A DNA stretch of 64,000 nucleotides from Aneurinibacillus uraniidurans (GTDB lineage: Bacteria > Bacillota > Bacilli > Aneurinibacillales > Aneurinibacillaceae). Where the stretch lies: NCBI RefSeq assembly GCF_028471905.1, contig NZ_CP116902.1, positions 1,028,501 to 1,092,500 of the forward strand. Reading direction: 5' to 3'. Within the stretch, counting starts at the first letter, position 1. Every line of letters starts with the position of its first letter. Positions 1 through 9,026 of the stretch are shown piece after piece. Position numbers and translations under genes: made by a program. Under the pieces are notes generated by a model, which saw nothing but the letters and a program-made list of their open reading frames with translations, was not told the DNA's origin and searched no databases.

Positions 1-1320
1 ACGCTTCTGTACCAGCTTGAGAAGCGTGAATATCCCCTGCCCCTAATGGAGGAAGCCGGCCTCCTCGGCCGCAGTGAGAATGGTGAACGGTTATTTGATA
101 AATTTCGGGGCCGCGTCATGTTCCCGATTCATGATTCGCAGGGACAGGTTGTAGCATTTGGCGCTCGTGCGCTTGGGGATGCTCAACCGAAATACTTGAA
201 TAGTCCAGAAACCCCTTTGTTTAACAAAAGTCAGCTTTTGTTTAATTTGCATCGCGCCCGTTCGTTTATTCGAAAGCAGCAGGAAGCGGTGCTGTTTGAA
301 GGATATGTCGATGTCATCTCGGCATGGCAGGCAGGCATTCAAAACGGAGTGGCGTCTCTAGGGACATCCCTTACCGAGCAGCAAGCCCGAATTATTCGCC
401 GGAACACGGAGCATGTGATCATCTGTTATGATTCCGATCAAGCTGGGATTGACGCAGCGTTTAAAGCGGCTGACCTACTTGAGAAAGCGGGCTGTATTGT
501 AAAGGTTGCCCAGATGGCAGGCGGGATGGATCCCGATGATTATATTCGTGAGCATGGCGGGGAGCGATTCCGGAGTGACATTCTTTTGAATGCATCGTCC
601 GTCATAGCATTTCGTCTGCAGGTACTTCGCAGTCGTTATGCACTTCAGGATGAGACTGAACGGATGCAGTATATTCATGAAGCACTTACGGAAATTTCAC
701 ATCTTTCAAGTGCGGTTGAGCGCGACCACTACATGCGACAGCTTGCTGAAGAATTTCATCTTTCTCTAGATGCCCTTAAACTTGAACAAAAGAAAGTGTT
801 CAAAACGCAAAAAAAGCCCAATAACAGGGATAATCTCAAAGAGGGATGGAATAATAGTATAGATAATAGCAGACATGTGGCGGCAAAGCCGCTTCTGCCG
901 GCGTATTTGACTGCAGAGAAACACTTGCTAGCGCTTATGATGCAGAGTGCGGAGATTACGGAGCAGGTACAGGCTCAGATTGGAGCGGACTTCGCGGTGG
1001 AAGATCACGCAGCACTGGCTGCACATCTGTACCGCTATTACGCTCAAGGATATGATCCTGATACAGCTCGCTTCGTTTCGTTCTTACAGGACAGACGGCT
1101 GATTGACCGGGCTTCTGAGCTGGCCTTACTTGATATGGATGCTTCGGCTGTCACGGCTCGTCAGCTTGCCGATTATGTGCGGCAAGTGCTTACGTATCCA
1201 AAACGGATGCAGCTAGAGGAATTAAACAGAGAGAAAATTACACAAGAACGTGCAGGGAATGCGCTTGAGGCAGCACGGATCGGAATGGAAATCATCCGGC
1301 TGCAGCAATCTCTAAAATAA
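1..1320 (+). CDS. dnaG: DNA primase DnaG, 3' part
   Basis: The frame is open from base 1, so the gene starts before the window and the zinc-binding domain is missing. What remains is the TOPRIM catalytic core and the helicase-binding C-terminus. The core shows the catalytic glutamate in LFEGYVDVI and the metal-binding DxD motif in CYDSDQAG. DnaG makes RNA primers at the replication fork and docks on the replicative helicase through its C-terminal helices. It lies 33 bases upstream of sigA, the conserved dnaG-sigA order of Bacillales. No terminator is seen between them, so they are probably co-transcribed. Identity is close to certain; only the 5' boundary is unknown. Confidence 0.96.
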   Translation, partial: TLLYQLEKREYPLPLMEEAGLLGRSENGERLFDKFRGRVMFPIHDSQGQVVAFGARALGDAQPKYLNSPETPLFNKSQLLFNLHRARSFIRKQQEAVLFEGYVDVISAWQAGIQNGVASLGTSLTEQQARIIRRNTEHVIICYDSDQAGIDAAFKAADLLEKAGCIVKVAQMAGGMDPDDYIREHGGERFRSDILLNASSVIAFRLQVLRSRYALQDETERMQYIHEALTEISHLSSAVERDHYMRQLAEEFHLSLDALKLEQKKVFKTQKKPNNRDNLKEGWNNSIDNSRHVAAKPLLPAYLTAEKHLLALMMQSAEITEQVQAQIGADFAVEDHAALAAHLYRYYAQGYDPDTARFVSFLQDRRLIDRASELALLDMDASAVTARQLADYVRQVLTYPKRMQLEELNREKITQERAGNALEAARIGMEIIRLQQSLK

Positions 1321-1353
1321 CAAAAGTCAAGCCCGTTGGAAGGAGGGAACACC

Positions 1354-2481
1354 ATGACGAAAAAAACAGAAAGCAAGCCTGAGGTGGAATTAACCCTCGA
1401 CCAGGTAAAGGAACAGTTGATTGGCCAGGGTAAAAAGCGGGGCACGCTTACGTATAAAGAAATCATGGAACGCCTCTCTACCTTTGATCAGGATTCGGAT
1501 CAGATTGATGAATTTTTTGAATATTTAACTGATCAAGGTATTGAGGTCAGCAATGAAACAGAAGAAGATGAAGAACCGATCATCCCACGCGATGAAGAGA
1601 ATGAGGAAACCGAAGATTATACATTTGATGACTTATCTGTACCACCTGGTATTAAGATTAACGATCCAGTTCGGATGTATTTGAAAGAAATCGGCCGCGT
1701 TCCTCTTCTGTCTGCCGAAGAAGAGATTCAACTGGCAAAGCGTATTGAAGATGGTGATGAAGAAGCGAAGCGCCGTCTGGCGGAAGCGAACCTTCGTCTT
1801 GTTGTTAGTATTGCGAAGCGTTATGTAGGTCGCGGTATGTTGTTCCTTGATTTGATTCAAGAAGGCAATATGGGTCTGATTAAAGCCGTAGAAAAGTTTG
1901 ATTACCAGAAAGGCTACAAGTTTAGTACGTATGCAACCTGGTGGATTCGTCAAGCTATTACGCGTGCAATTGCAGACCAGGCCCGCACCATCCGGATTCC
2001 GGTGCATATGGTTGAGACGATTAATAAATTAATCCGTGTTTCTCGTCAGCTGCTTCAGGAACTCGGTCGCGAACCATCTCCAGAGGAGATTGCAGAAAAA
2101 ATGGATCTCACACCTGAAAAGGTTCGTGAAATTATGAAAATTGCACAGGAGCCTGTATCCCTTGAAACACCGATCGGGGAAGAGGATGATTCTCACCTCG
2201 GCGATTTCATTGAAGATCAGGATGCACTCGCTCCGTCGGATGCAGCCGCGTATGAGCTGCTTAAAGAACAGTTAGAAGATGTTCTTGATACGCTGACAGA
2301 ACGGGAAGAAAACGTGCTTCGACTTCGTTTTGGCCTTGATGATGGACGTACGCGCACACTAGAAGAAGTGGGCAAAGTATTCGGCGTAACGCGGGAGCGT
2401 ATTCGTCAAATTGAAGCAAAAGCACTGCGCAAGCTTCGTCATCCAAGCCGAAGCAAACGGCTGAAAGACTTCTTAGAATAA
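1354..2481 (+). CDS. sigA: Primary sigma factor SigA (RpoD)
   Basis: A 375-residue housekeeping sigma-70 factor that directs RNA polymerase to vegetative promoters. Visible parts are the acidic region 1.1, region 1.2 ([20 protein letters not shown]), region 2 with the core-binding and -10-melting helices ([27 protein letters not shown]), region 3 and region 4.2 ([20 protein letters not shown]). The length is typical of Bacillales SigA. The ATG at 1354 is chosen because AGGAGGG at 1341-1347 precedes it. An upstream in-frame TTG at 1336 would put that ribosome site inside the gene. It follows dnaG and ends just before a hairpin terminator. Confidence 0.97.
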   Translation: MTKKTESKPEVELTLDQVKEQLIGQGKKRGTLTYKEIMERLSTFDQDSDQIDEFFEYLTDQGIEVSNETEEDEEPIIPRDEENEETEDYTFDDLSVPPGIKINDPVRMYLKEIGRVPLLSAEEEIQLAKRIEDGDEEAKRRLAEANLRLVVSIAKRYVGRGMLFLDLIQEGNMGLIKAVEKFDYQKGYKFSTYATWWIRQAITRAIADQARTIRIPVHMVETINKLIRVSRQLLQELGREPSPEEIAEKMDLTPEKVREIMKIAQEPVSLETPIGEEDDSHLGDFIEDQDALAPSDAAAYELLKEQLEDVLDTLTEREENVLRLRFGLDDGRTRTLEEVGKVFGVTRERIRQIEAKALRKLRHPSRSKRLKDFLE

Positions 2482-2499
2482 GCGTCATATGAATTGATA

Positions 2500-2536
2500 C
2501 AGCCTGCGTGAATGATGATCGTAGGCTTTTTCTTTT
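2500..2536 (+). terminator. Terminator of the dnaG-sigA operon
   Basis: An AGCCTGCG arm and a CGTAGGCT arm (one G-U pair) close an 11-base loop and are followed by TTTTTC. The site begins 19 bases after the sigA stop. It also overlaps a possible ATG for the next gene, which argues for that gene starting later. Confidence 0.8.
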
Positions 2537-2561
2537 ATTTCACCCCAGGGAGGACCTGCTG

Positions 2562-3443
2562 ATGAACGAACAGAAAAAGAAAATCATCATTGGTGAGATC
2601 GAATACTGGCGCAGAACGCACTTGCTGCCAGGTAAATATTGTGACTTCCTGCTTAACTTGTATACAGAGGGCGAAAGCGCGGGTCGTCATACTGAGAGTA
2701 AGAAGTCGCAGGAGCAAGTCGCTGTCGCATCGGGCACATCTTCGCTTCCCGCTTTTTCCTTACCGACTCTTCGGGTAAATTGGGTATTGAGTGCGCTTCC
2801 ATTTATCGTGTTGTTGTATCTTGCTTTTCATTTTACCGATTTTACTTTGACAATGCAAATGACACTGATTGGATTTTTTACCCTTTTATTTTACTTGATG
2901 GCGTTTTTCACGCGCAGACAGCCACTTTCTAGCCACCTTTTCTTAGGAATTGCGTCTCTTTTGCTTGCGATAGGAGGGATGCACATTCTTAAGTTGCTTG
3001 GATATGGTCCTGCTATCATTGTTCTTTTCCTGGGAGGATGCTGCCTTGTCTGGTTCATGAGCGGAATTGTCAGCAAGAAGCGCTATGTCTCGTTCTGTGG
3101 ATTACTAGGATTGCTTGGGATATATGGCTGGACTACGCAGATGGAGTTGGCCACATGGTTTTCCTGGTGGCGGCTTGAGGCGTTCTGGCTTCCGATAGCA
3201 ATTGTGCTCATTGCATTCGGTCTCCTATGGAAACGACGTCAGGAGCAGACATCAGCGATGCTATTTTTTGCCGGGATGGCGGCTTTGTTCGGGTCTGAGA
3301 TTGTGGCGATGTTGATGGATAGTGTCGACAAAAATGCTCTGCTGTATTTTATTTACATAAAGATATTCATTGCGCTGTTTCTCCTGCTTTCCCTGAAAAA
3401 TTTTTGGTGGAGCTGGGTGAGTAAGCAACCACTCTCTTCGTAG
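2562..3443 (+). CDS. Polytopic membrane protein of unknown function
   Basis: A 293-residue protein with a charged cytosolic N-terminus of about 75 residues (starting MNEQKKKIIIGEIEYW) followed by about eight hydrophobic helices to the C-terminus. I do not recognise the family with certainty. The N-terminal helix-rich stretch containing RRTHLLPGKYCDFLLNLY resembles that of other uncharacterised Bacillales membrane proteins. The ATG at 2562 has CAGGGAGG upstream. An earlier in-frame ATG at 2508 lies inside the sigA terminator and is rejected. It is flanked by terminators on both sides and so is probably a single-gene unit. No catalytic motif is evident. Confidence 0.75.
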   Translation: MNEQKKKIIIGEIEYWRRTHLLPGKYCDFLLNLYTEGESAGRHTESKKSQEQVAVASGTSSLPAFSLPTLRVNWVLSALPFIVLLYLAFHFTDFTLTMQMTLIGFFTLLFYLMAFFTRRQPLSSHLFLGIASLLLAIGGMHILKLLGYGPAIIVLFLGGCCLVWFMSGIVSKKRYVSFCGLLGLLGIYGWTTQMELATWFSWWRLEAFWLPIAIVLIAFGLLWKRRQEQTSAMLFFAGMAALFGSEIVAMLMDSVDKNALLYFIYIKIFIALFLLLSLKNFWWSWVSKQPLSS

Positions 3444-3476
3444 CCGGTCTATTTGACCGGCTTGTTTGTTTTTAGT
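3442..3476 (+). terminator. Terminator after the membrane protein gene
   Basis: AGCCGGTC and GACCGGCT form a perfect eight-pair stem with a five-base loop starting at the stop codon. A T-rich tail (TGTTTGTTTTT) follows. Confidence 0.8.
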
Positions 3477-3486
3477 CAAAAAAAAA

Positions 3487-3582
3487 TGAAACCGTTTGCT
3501 TGTTTTAGCAGGAAACCTTGATTGAATATCGAATGTGAATAATTATGAATATTTTAATTAGTTAGAAATGTAAACGGTTTCC
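3487..3582 (+). promoter_or_regulatory. Two cre-like sites upstream of the acyl-CoA dehydrogenase
   Basis: TGAAACCGTTTGCT (3487-3500) and TGTAAACGGTTTCC (3569-3582) each resemble the CcpA catabolite-responsive element TGWAANCGNTNWCA. The second misses one fixed position and the first two. The core GAAACCGTTT at 3488 and AAACGGTTTC at 3572 are perfect inverted copies. CcpA control would fit carbon repression of acyl-CoA breakdown genes. This is inference from the motif only. Confidence 0.5.
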
Positions 3583-3638
3583 GTGTGCTACAAACCTGAG
3601 CTACCGCTCAATTACAAACAAGAAAGGTTGGAGAGAGT

Positions 3639-4781
3639 ATGAATTTCACCCTGACAGACGAGCAGAAGATGATTAAAGATACGATTCGTGATTTTGCGGA
3701 AGGTGAAGTTGAGCCGGGTGCATCAGAGCGTGATCGTACAGGTGAGTTTCCACTTGAAGCTTTTAAAAAGATGGCGGAACTTGATTTAATGGGACTGCCG
3801 TTTCCAGAAGAGTACGGTGGGGCAGGAGCCGACACAATCAGTTTTGCGATTGTTGTGGAAGAACTAAGTCGAGTGTGCGCATCGACAGGTATTACATACT
3901 CTGCCCACGTTTCACTTGGCGGTGCACCCATCAATATGTTCGGTACACACGAGCAAAAAGTAAAGTATCTCACGCCAGTTGCGCGAGGTGAATATTTCGG
4001 TGCATTCGGGCTAACTGAGCCGAATGCCGGATCTGATGCGGGTGGTACACGTACAGTTGCCATACAGGACGGCAATGAGTGGGTGATTAATGGCTCGAAA
4101 TGTTACATTACAAATGCTAGCTATGCGAAAAATCTTGCGCTGACTGCTGTCACCGACAAAGAAAAAGGAACAAGCGGCATTACAGCGTTTATCGTTCCGA
4201 CTGACGCACCAGGATTCTCGGTTGTAGATGATTATGAGAAGCTTGGGCTACATGCGTCTAATACCACCCAACTGTTTATGGAGGACGTTCGTGTTCCAGA
4301 AGAGAATATGCTTGGTAAGCGTGGTGAAGGCTTCAAACAGTTCCTGGCTGTGCTGGACGGCGGCCGTATCGGCATCGGCGCCATGGCGGTAGGTGTAGCA
4401 CAAGGTGCATACGAGAAGGCGCTTGCATATGCGAAGGAGCGGGTGCAGTTCGGACGGAGTTTATCTCAGTTCCAGGCGATTCAATTCAAACTTGCTGATA
4501 TGGCGATGAACATTGAATTGGCTCGCACCATGGTGTACAAAGCGGCTTGGTTGAAAGATAACGGTCGTAAATTTTCGAAAGAAGCGGCGATGGCGAAGCT
4601 GTTTGCTTCGGAGACTTGCATGCGCGTCTGTGATCAGGCGATTCAGATTCATGGTGGCAATGGGTATATGCGCGAATATCAGGTGGAGCGTTTCTTCCGT
4701 GATGCTAAGCTACTTGAGATTGGAGAGGGGACATCTGAAGTGCTGCGTATGGTCATTGCCCGCCAAATTGGCTGTCAATAA
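3639..4781 (+). CDS. Acyl-CoA dehydrogenase (YngJ-like, short/branched chain)
   Basis: A 380-residue flavoprotein that oxidises an acyl-CoA to the trans-2-enoyl-CoA and passes electrons to an electron-transfer flavoprotein. The family signatures are present: GAFGLTEPNAGSD for flavin contact, QIHGGNGYMREY near the C-terminus, and the catalytic base region EIGEGTSEV, with E363 at the position of the short-chain enzyme base. The length is standard. GGTTGGAGAGAG precedes the ATG. It is followed 26 bases later by an acyl-CoA synthetase. Together they match, from memory, the B. subtilis yngJ-yngI pair of the leucine/isovalerate degradation operon, although the other yng genes are absent here. The preferred substrate is inferred, not shown. 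Confidence 0.9.
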   Translation: MNFTLTDEQKMIKDTIRDFAEGEVEPGASERDRTGEFPLEAFKKMAELDLMGLPFPEEYGGAGADTISFAIVVEELSRVCASTGITYSAHVSLGGAPINMFGTHEQKVKYLTPVARGEYFGAFGLTEPNAGSDAGGTRTVAIQDGNEWVINGSKCYITNASYAKNLALTAVTDKEKGTSGITAFIVPTDAPGFSVVDDYEKLGLHASNTTQLFMEDVRVPEENMLGKRGEGFKQFLAVLDGGRIGIGAMAVGVAQGAYEKALAYAKERVQFGRSLSQFQAIQFKLADMAMNIELARTMVYKAAWLKDNGRKFSKEAAMAKLFASETCMRVCDQAIQIHGGNGYMREYQVERFFRDAKLLEIGEGTSEVLRMVIARQIGCQ

Positions 4782-4807
4782 GTAAATACGATAGAGGAGG
4801 AATTATC

Positions 4808-6448
4808 TTGAGTGAACCGGTATCAATTACGATTGGAGATTTGTTGGATCGGACGGCTGCCCGTTTTCCAGACAAGGAAGCGGTTGTGTATCCAGAATTG
4901 GGGCTGCGTTATACGTTTTCTGAGTTCCAGTGCTTGTGTGATCAGGTAGCACGCGGTTTACTCGCTCTGGGAATTCAACCGGGCGAGAATATCGCGGCCT
5001 GGACGAGTAATCTGCCGGAGTGGATTACAGTCCAGTTCGGGTCAGCCAAGATGGGAGCAGTGCTTGTAACGGTGAATACGAGTTATCGTACACATGAATT
5101 AGAGTACTTGCTTCGCCAGTCTGAGTCCACCACTCTCGTATTGATGGAAGAATTCCGGGGCGTAAGCTATGTGGATATGATACATGAGATTTGTCCAGAG
5201 CTTGCAGACTGTGAGCCGGGGCAGCTTAAGGCAAAGAATCTTCCGCATCTACGCAATGTCATTCTAATTGGGAATACACGTAGGCCAGGAATGTATATGT
5301 GGTCAGATGTTTTGGAGAAAGCAGCCGCAGTATCGGAAGAGAAGAGAATGGAAGTACAGCGTTCTCTTAAGCCGGATGAAGTGATAAACATGCAATACAC
5401 ATCCGGTACCACGGGTTTCCCTAAAGGAGTTATGCTATCGCATATGAACATCGTCAACAATGCGATTAACGTGGCAGGCTGTCAGAACCTGACGGAGGTA
5501 GATCGTATTTGCATTCCAGTCCCGTTTTTTCATTGCTTCGGCTGCGTTATGGGGACGCTGGCATGTGTAGCTACAGGCGCTACGATGGTTCCGATCATCT
5601 CCTTTGATCCGCTTGCAGTACTTCGGGCGGTGCAGGATGAGAAGTGTACGGCACTGTACGGCGTACCGACGATGTTTATAGCAGAGCTGAATCATCCAGA
5701 TTTTGAGCAGTTTGATCTGAGTTCCCTGCGAACCGGTATTATGGCGGGGTCACCGTGCCCGGCTGAAGTAATGAAGAAGGTCGTGGATGTAATGGGTGCC
5801 CGTGAGATTACGATTGCATATGGTCAGACGGAATCTGCGCCAGTCATTACGCAAACACGTCCGAATGATACGATTGAACAACGCGTATCGACTGTAGGAC
5901 GCGTTCTTCCGCATGTGGAAGCGAAAATTGTGGACCCGGCGACAGGTGAGGAGCTTGGAGTTGGAGAACAGGGTGAGCTTTGTACCCGTGGCGTACATGT
6001 TATGAAAGGCTATTATAATATGCCGGAGCAGACGACACGGGCCATTGATCATGAGGGCTGGCTGCATACAGGAGACTTAGCGACTATAGATGAGAATGGG
6101 TACTATCGAATTACAGGTCGCCTCAAAGATATGATTATTCGTGGCGGAGAAAATGTCTATCCACGCGAGATTGAAGAATTCCTCTACACACATGATACGA
6201 TTGTAGATGTACAGGTAGTTGGGGTGCCAGACAAACTGTACGGAGAGCAGATTCTTGCCTGCATTAAAGTAAAGGAAGGCGAAACGCTCACGGCGGAAGA
6301 AGTAAAAGAATACTGTCGCGGCAAAATAGCTCGTTATAAAATTCCACATTATGTACAGATTTTAGACGAGTATCCGATGACAGCATCCGGTAAAATTCAG
6401 AAGTTCCGTTTGCGTGAACAGGCGATTGCGGCGCTGGGGATTCAGTAG
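4808..6448 (+). CDS. Acyl-CoA synthetase, AMP-binding family (YngI-like)
   Basis: A 546-residue adenylate-forming enzyme that activates a carboxylic acid to its CoA thioester through an acyl-AMP. It shows the P-loop motif YTSGTTGFPKGV, the A5 region YGQTE, the A7 motif LHTGD, the A8 motif GRLKDMIIRGGENVYP and the C-terminal A10 lysine (K529, ASGKIQK). The TTG start has GAGGAGG nine bases upstream. From memory it is very close to B. subtilis YngI. It sits directly behind the acyl-CoA dehydrogenase, so the pair plausibly activates and then oxidises a short or branched acid. No terminator separates them. Confidence 0.9.
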   Translation: MSEPVSITIGDLLDRTAARFPDKEAVVYPELGLRYTFSEFQCLCDQVARGLLALGIQPGENIAAWTSNLPEWITVQFGSAKMGAVLVTVNTSYRTHELEYLLRQSESTTLVLMEEFRGVSYVDMIHEICPELADCEPGQLKAKNLPHLRNVILIGNTRRPGMYMWSDVLEKAAAVSEEKRMEVQRSLKPDEVINMQYTSGTTGFPKGVMLSHMNIVNNAINVAGCQNLTEVDRICIPVPFFHCFGCVMGTLACVATGATMVPIISFDPLAVLRAVQDEKCTALYGVPTMFIAELNHPDFEQFDLSSLRTGIMAGSPCPAEVMKKVVDVMGAREITIAYGQTESAPVITQTRPNDTIEQRVSTVGRVLPHVEAKIVDPATGEELGVGEQGELCTRGVHVMKGYYNMPEQTTRAIDHEGWLHTGDLATIDENGYYRITGRLKDMIIRGGENVYPREIEEFLYTHDTIVDVQVVGVPDKLYGEQILACIKVKEGETLTAEEVKEYCRGKIARYKIPHYVQILDEYPMTASGKIQKFRLREQAIAALGIQ

Positions 6449-6456
6449 ATATCGTA

Positions 6457-6734
6457 AGTTTGTTTAATGAAGGTGATGTCGGCAAAGTGTGGAGGCGGGA
6501 AGCGGAGAAGAGAGAAGTTCGTCACTTGATTATGCGCTGCGGGGGAGCGTGACTGTCCGCTCCAGGAGTCAGGCAGACGTGCCCGCAAAGGGGGCCATGA
6601 TGATCTGCTTCGCTGCTTGCGGGCAAAAGCTCGTCTGCCGGACTCCTTCTGCTGGGTAGGCGCATAAAAGCGTTCTTTACTTTCTCTCTTCTCCGCTCCC
6701 GACACACTTTACTGCTCGCACCTTTAAACAAACT
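6457..6734 (+). ncRNA. Long hairpin element A (candidate structured RNA)
   Basis: A near-complete 278-base hairpin. The outer arms AGTTTGTTTAA (6457-6467) and TTAAACAAACT (6724-6734) match perfectly. The mid arms GCGGAGAAGAGAGAA (6502-6516) and its complement (6682-6696) match over 15 bases. The inner arms GGAGTC, GGCAGACG and GCCCGCAA (6565-6588) pair with TTGCGGGC, CGTCTGCC and GACTCC (6617-6646). An intrinsic terminator follows at 6766-6809, consistent with transcription on the + strand, either as its own RNA or as the yngI 3' UTR. It shares a 15-base core, ACTGTCCGCTCCAGG (6552-6566), with the inverted element B. A DNA-level palindrome such as a MITE remains possible. Confidence 0.55.
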
Positions 6735-6765
6735 AAGTTTCATGCTGTATATGGACAAACCAGGG

Positions 6766-6809
6766 GATGTCTCGAAAGTCATGTAAGTGACGGATGAGAC
6801 ATCTTTTTT
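6766..6809 (+). terminator. Terminator downstream of hairpin element A
   Basis: GATGTCTC (6766-6773) pairs with GAGACATC (6796-6803). An inner GTCA/TGAC stem extends the hairpin, and TTTTTT follows directly. Confidence 0.8.
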
Positions 6810-6816
6810 ATGTTTC

Positions 6817-6846
6817 TTGCATAGAAAAGCTTCGCATCTCGATAAT
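6817..6846 (+). promoter_or_regulatory. Possible sigma-A promoter before element B
   Basis: TTGCAT (6817-6822) and GATAAT (6841-6846) are separated by 18 bases. A start near 6853 would place hairpin element B at the head of a transcript running towards trmK. Confidence 0.4.
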
Positions 6847-6863
6847 GCTTGAAGATATTCAAT

Positions 6864-7094
6864 CAAACTGTGTTAGGAGCGGGATTGGGCGGGGCAGCGG
6901 AACGCCTGTACATGATTTCCTAGCGGAAGGAGACAGGCGAATGGGCCTTTGCCCACAATGCTTCGAGGTAACTACATCGTAGGCTTTTTTTGTGGGCGAG
7001 TTCGCCTGGCACCTGGAGCGGACAGTTACAGCTTCTCTGTAAGTGTACTAAAGTGACGAGGTCCCGCCCAATCCCACTCCTCAACCACACTTTG
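6864..7094 (-). ncRNA. Long hairpin element B (inverted relative of element A)
   Basis: A 231-base imperfect hairpin. The outer arms CAAACTGTG and CACACTTTG flank a perfect 13-base pairing GGGATTGGGCGGG (6881-6893) with CCCGCCCAATCCC (7063-7075). Inner arms are AGGCGAA with TTCGCCT and GCCCACAA with TTGTGGGC. Read on the - strand, it aligns with element A: CAAAGTGTGG, TCGTCACTT, the identical core ACTGTCCGCTCCAGG (+ strand 7012-7026), and a GCCCACAAA that replaces A's GCCCGCAAA. The matching arm changes too, so the stem is kept in both copies. The strand given is the one homologous to element A; the transcribed strand is unknown. Confidence 0.5.
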
Positions 7095-7173
7095 TCGAGA
7101 ACAGCATTTCTCTTCCGATGCCCCATATGGTAAGCTAATGGAGAATGATCCAGACTGAGGAGAGAAACAACGT

Positions 7174-7902
7174 ATGATTGAGATTTCACAGCGATTACAA
7201 CGAATTGGCGATCGAGTGGAGCAGGGGAGCCGGGTGGCTGATATCGGCTCTGACCACGCGTATTTGCCGACTTATTTAATACAGAAGGGCATTGCCGCTT
7301 CATGCATTGCCGGTGAGGTAAATAAAGGGCCGTGGCAGTCTGCCGTACGCCAGATACAATCGGTGGGACTGACAGATCGGATCGAAGCTCGCCTTGGGGA
7401 CGGACTAGCTGTGCTTGAACCAGGAGAAGTAGACGTAGTATGTATCTCCGGCATGGGTGGAAGCCTGATTGCCTCCATTCTTGGGGCGGGGGAAGCGAAG
7501 CTCGTTGGTGTCAGACAGCTTATCTTGCAGCCAAATGTCGCTGCTCCCCTTGTACGCCGCTGGCTCATCGAGCATGGTTGGCAGCTTGTCGCGGAAGACA
7601 TTCTTGAGGAAGACGGAATTATTTATGAAATTTTGGAGGCGCGACCGGGTGATCCAATGGTTCCGTATGAAAATAGCACACGGACTCCAGCCGATCTTAT
7701 AGAGCTTGGACCGCACCTGTGGCGTAAGCAGTCTCCAGTGCTGCATAAGAAATGGTCACTTGAGTGTACGAAGCTGCGGTCGGTGCTTGATCAAATGGCG
7801 AAAGCGAAAAGTACGGAAGCTGAAAGCCGCAGGCAGGAAATGGAGAAGAGACTGACCTGGATGGAGGAGATGCTGACATGTATGCAAATGGACAACGTAT
7901 AA
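7174..7902 (+). CDS. trmK: tRNA (adenine22-N1)-methyltransferase TrmK
   Basis: A 242-residue SAM-dependent Rossmann methyltransferase that makes N1-methyladenosine at position 22 of tRNA. It has motif [16 protein letters not shown], the acidic motif II region AGEVNKGPW, and the catalytic-loop region GMGG followed by [16 protein letters not shown], all typical of the YqfN/TrmK family. The C-terminal coiled coil (about residues 190-235) is also a family feature. A GAGGAGAG ribosome site precedes the ATG. The end overlaps the start of the next gene by 25 bases, the conserved trmK-yqfO arrangement downstream of sigA in Bacillales. Confidence 0.94.
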   Translation: MIEISQRLQRIGDRVEQGSRVADIGSDHAYLPTYLIQKGIAASCIAGEVNKGPWQSAVRQIQSVGLTDRIEARLGDGLAVLEPGEVDVVCISGMGGSLIASILGAGEAKLVGVRQLILQPNVAAPLVRRWLIEHGWQLVAEDILEEDGIIYEILEARPGDPMVPYENSTRTPADLIELGPHLWRKQSPVLHKKWSLECTKLRSVLDQMAKAKSTEAESRRQEMEKRLTWMEEMLTCMQMDNV

Positions 7903-8993
7903 TCCAATATTTTGAACAATTTGCCCCGAAGCATCTGGCGATGGAAGGGGATAAAATTGGGCTGCAGGTGGGCACGTTACAGAAAGAAGTTAAGAAGGTG
8001 ATGATTGCCCTCGATATACTTGAGAATGTAGTTGATGAAGCAATCGCAGAAGGGGTAGACTTGATTATTGCCCATCATGCCGTTATTTTTCGTCCGCTCA
8101 AAAACTTGCGCACCGACTTGCCAGCGGGCCGTCTGTATGAGAAGCTGATCAAGCACGATATCGCTGTCTATATCGCCCATACAAATCTTGATGTAGCAGA
8201 AGGTGGCATTAACGATTTGATGGCCGAAGCACTTGGGCTAACAGATGTGGATACACTAGAGACGTGGCATGAGCAGAAATTGAAAAAAATCGTTGTCTAT
8301 GTCCCGGTATCGCATGTAGATCATGTACGGAATGCCATGACACAGGCTGGAGCTGGCTGGATTGGCCAGTATAGTCACTGTTCGTTTGGTGTACATGGAA
8401 CGGGAACGTTTATGCCGCATGAAGGGACGACCCCTTACATAGGTGAGCAAAATCAACTTGAACAGGTAGAAGAAGTGCGGCTCGAGACGATTATGCCGGA
8501 AGACATACAAACGCGTGTCGTAAAAGCCATGATGGCCGCCCATCCGTATGAGGAAGTTGCCTATGATATTTACCCGGTTGAGCAGGTGGGGAAAACATGG
8601 GGGATTGGTCGTATTGGTAAGCTGCCGCAGGCGATGGAACTTAAAGCATTTGCTGAACAGGTGAAGAAAGCATTCGGCGTATCGGGTGCGCGTGTAGTAG
8701 GCGAGCTGGATCGCCCTGTACGTAAGGTAGCTGTTCTCGGCGGAGATGGAAACAGCTTTGTCTCGAAAGCGATGTTTCGTGGTGCAGATGTGCTTGTAAC
8801 TGGCGATATTTATTATCATACGGCACATGATGCCATGGCAGGAGGTCTCTCGATTGTAGATCCCGGTCATAACGTGGAGAAGATTATGAAGCAGGGAGTA
8901 CAGAAGGTGCTTGCAAAGCGCTTGCATGAAGACCGTCTGGATACAGAAGTCATTATATCTCGTGTAAACACAGATCCGTTCACGTTTATATAA
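7878..8993 (+). CDS. yqfO: Nif3-like dinuclear metal protein YqfO
   Basis: A 371-residue NIF3 family protein (YqfO type), often annotated as GTP cyclohydrolase 1 type 2 although the true substrate is unsettled. The N-terminal half has the metal-binding IIAHHAVIF and YIAHTNLD motifs. The middle holds the PII-like insert (about residues 130-235, ending [13 protein letters not shown]), which distinguishes the long Bacillus form from short Nif3 proteins. The C-terminal half closes the metal site with [13 protein letters not shown] and DPGHNVEK. It overlaps trmK by 25 bases and is presumably translated by coupling. The length is as expected for the three-part form. Confidence 0.92.
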   Translation: MYANGQRIIQYFEQFAPKHLAMEGDKIGLQVGTLQKEVKKVMIALDILENVVDEAIAEGVDLIIAHHAVIFRPLKNLRTDLPAGRLYEKLIKHDIAVYIAHTNLDVAEGGINDLMAEALGLTDVDTLETWHEQKLKKIVVYVPVSHVDHVRNAMTQAGAGWIGQYSHCSFGVHGTGTFMPHEGTTPYIGEQNQLEQVEEVRLETIMPEDIQTRVVKAMMAAHPYEEVAYDIYPVEQVGKTWGIGRIGKLPQAMELKAFAEQVKKAFGVSGARVVGELDRPVRKVAVLGGDGNSFVSKAMFRGADVLVTGDIYYHTAHDAMAGGLSIVDPGHNVEKIMKQGVQKVLAKRLHEDRLDTEVIISRVNTDPFTFI

Positions 8994-9026
8994 GAGAAAG
9001 AAGAGGAGAGAAAAGAAATACCAATT

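Larger units (their letters stand above)
6449..7173. other. 725-base gene-free stretch with two long hairpin elements
   Basis: There is no convincing gene here. The reading frames present arise from the symmetry of two long imperfect palindromes, at 6457-6734 and 6864-7094. A short intrinsic terminator lies between them at 6766-6809, followed by a possible promoter at 6817-6846. The stretch separates the yngIJ-like pair from trmK, a place where Bacillus has only short spacers. Confidence 0.8.

Noticed and set aside
2508-2561. Earlier start for the membrane protein gene
   Set aside because: The ATG lies in the sigA terminator hairpin and lacks a ribosome site; ATG 2562 has a good one.
3530-3570. 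FadR-like operator upstream of the acyl-CoA dehydrogenase
   Set aside because: The AT-rich TGAATAATTATGAATA stretch has only loose likeness to the FadR box and lacks its symmetry.
6442-7303. Several 87-127 codon frames on the - strand in the sigA-trmK spacer
   Set aside because: They follow the palindromic hairpins, have no ribosome sites and no protein-like composition; the symmetry of the elements explains them.
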